Positions 11,453 to 11,533 of a stretch of DNA of 11,533 nucleotides are shown here, piece by piece (position 1 is the first letter of the stretch; the number at the start of each line of letters is the position of its first letter). Source of the DNA: an uncultured Clostridia bacterium (GTDB taxonomy: Bacteria > Bacillota > Clostridia > Oscillospirales > Acutalibacteraceae); the NCBI GenBank assembly GCA_946186535.1, contig CAMHNT010000049.1, positions 1-11,533 on the forward strand. Direction: 5' to 3'. The notes beneath the pieces were generated by a model. The model did not search any database and was not told the origin of the DNA. It was given only the letters and a program-made list of their open reading frames with translations. Position numbers and translations under genes: made by a program.

Positions 11453-11533
11453 AAGATTATCGGCTTTTGCGAAATTTATTTAGAGCCTGTTTAAAAACTG
11501 AGATATGCGGATTTTTGAGCATAATTTTTCTGA
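11453..11533. other. Right-edge non-coding sequence
   Basis: The 81 bases after copA2 are AT-rich and show no gene start, hairpin terminator or clear promoter. GAGCCTGTTTAAAAACTGAG near 11483 has the look of an insertion-sequence end, but no partner is in view, so I make no call. Confidence 0.3.

Noticed and set aside
11483..11533. GAGCCTGTTTAAAAACTGAG as the end of an insertion sequence
   Set aside because: No second terminal repeat, target duplication or transposase is in view; the window stops too soon to judge.

Overview
The window looks like chromosomal DNA of a spore-forming (or spore-former-derived) low-to-mid GC Firmicute of class Clostridia, probably an Oscillospiraceae/Ruminococcus-like gut bacterium. 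The basis is an addB-addA pair, the sporulation gene spoIIR, strong AGGAGG ribosome binding sites, AT-rich spacers and a CsoR/CopA copper system. The genus assignment is inference.

Layout. 1-3692 (minus strand): the 5' end of addA, running off the left edge, and complete addB, whose stop codon overlaps the addA start. 3693-4038: addB leader with two tandem 117-bp repeat units behind an extended -10 promoter. 4039-4689 (minus): spoIIR. 4690-4840: a candidate forespore-type promoter and the copA1 terminator. 4841-7345 (minus): copA1, a Cu(I) P1B-ATPase with a CopZ-like domain fused at its C-terminus. 7346-7583: three further, more degenerate copies of the same repeat family. 7584-7997 (minus): csoR1. 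8057-8102: csoR1 promoter with two CsoR-type operators. 8219-8294 (plus): tRNA-Val(UAC) with its own promoter and terminator. 8422-8467: csoR2 promoter, the mirror image of the csoR1 promoter. 8472-8777 and 8945-11452 (plus): csoR2 and copA2, a second CsoR/CopA-CopZ set. The last 81 bases hold no recognisable gene.

How it works together. CsoR is a Cu(I)-sensing repressor. Each csoR is preceded by a near-consensus promoter with one operator between -35 and -10 and another just after the -10, so excess copper should derepress both csoR-copA units. CopA then exports Cu(I). The terminal CopZ-like domain could deliver copper in cis, or be made separately from a conserved internal ribosome binding site and ATG. 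The two modules are an inverted, diverged duplication flanking a tRNA gene.

Most worth checking: (1) CsoR-box matches inside coding sequence, two in addB exactly 33 bp apart and one at the same codon position in each copA; (2) the internal SD+ATG in front of the CopZ domain, kept in both copA copies; (3) a five-copy intergenic repeat whose gene-proximal end carries the ribosome binding site of addB and copA1 and which reads as a short GIGVKK peptide, in addB ending in an ATGA overlap with the gene start; (4) the csoR2 operator that doubles as its Shine-Dalgarno sequence.
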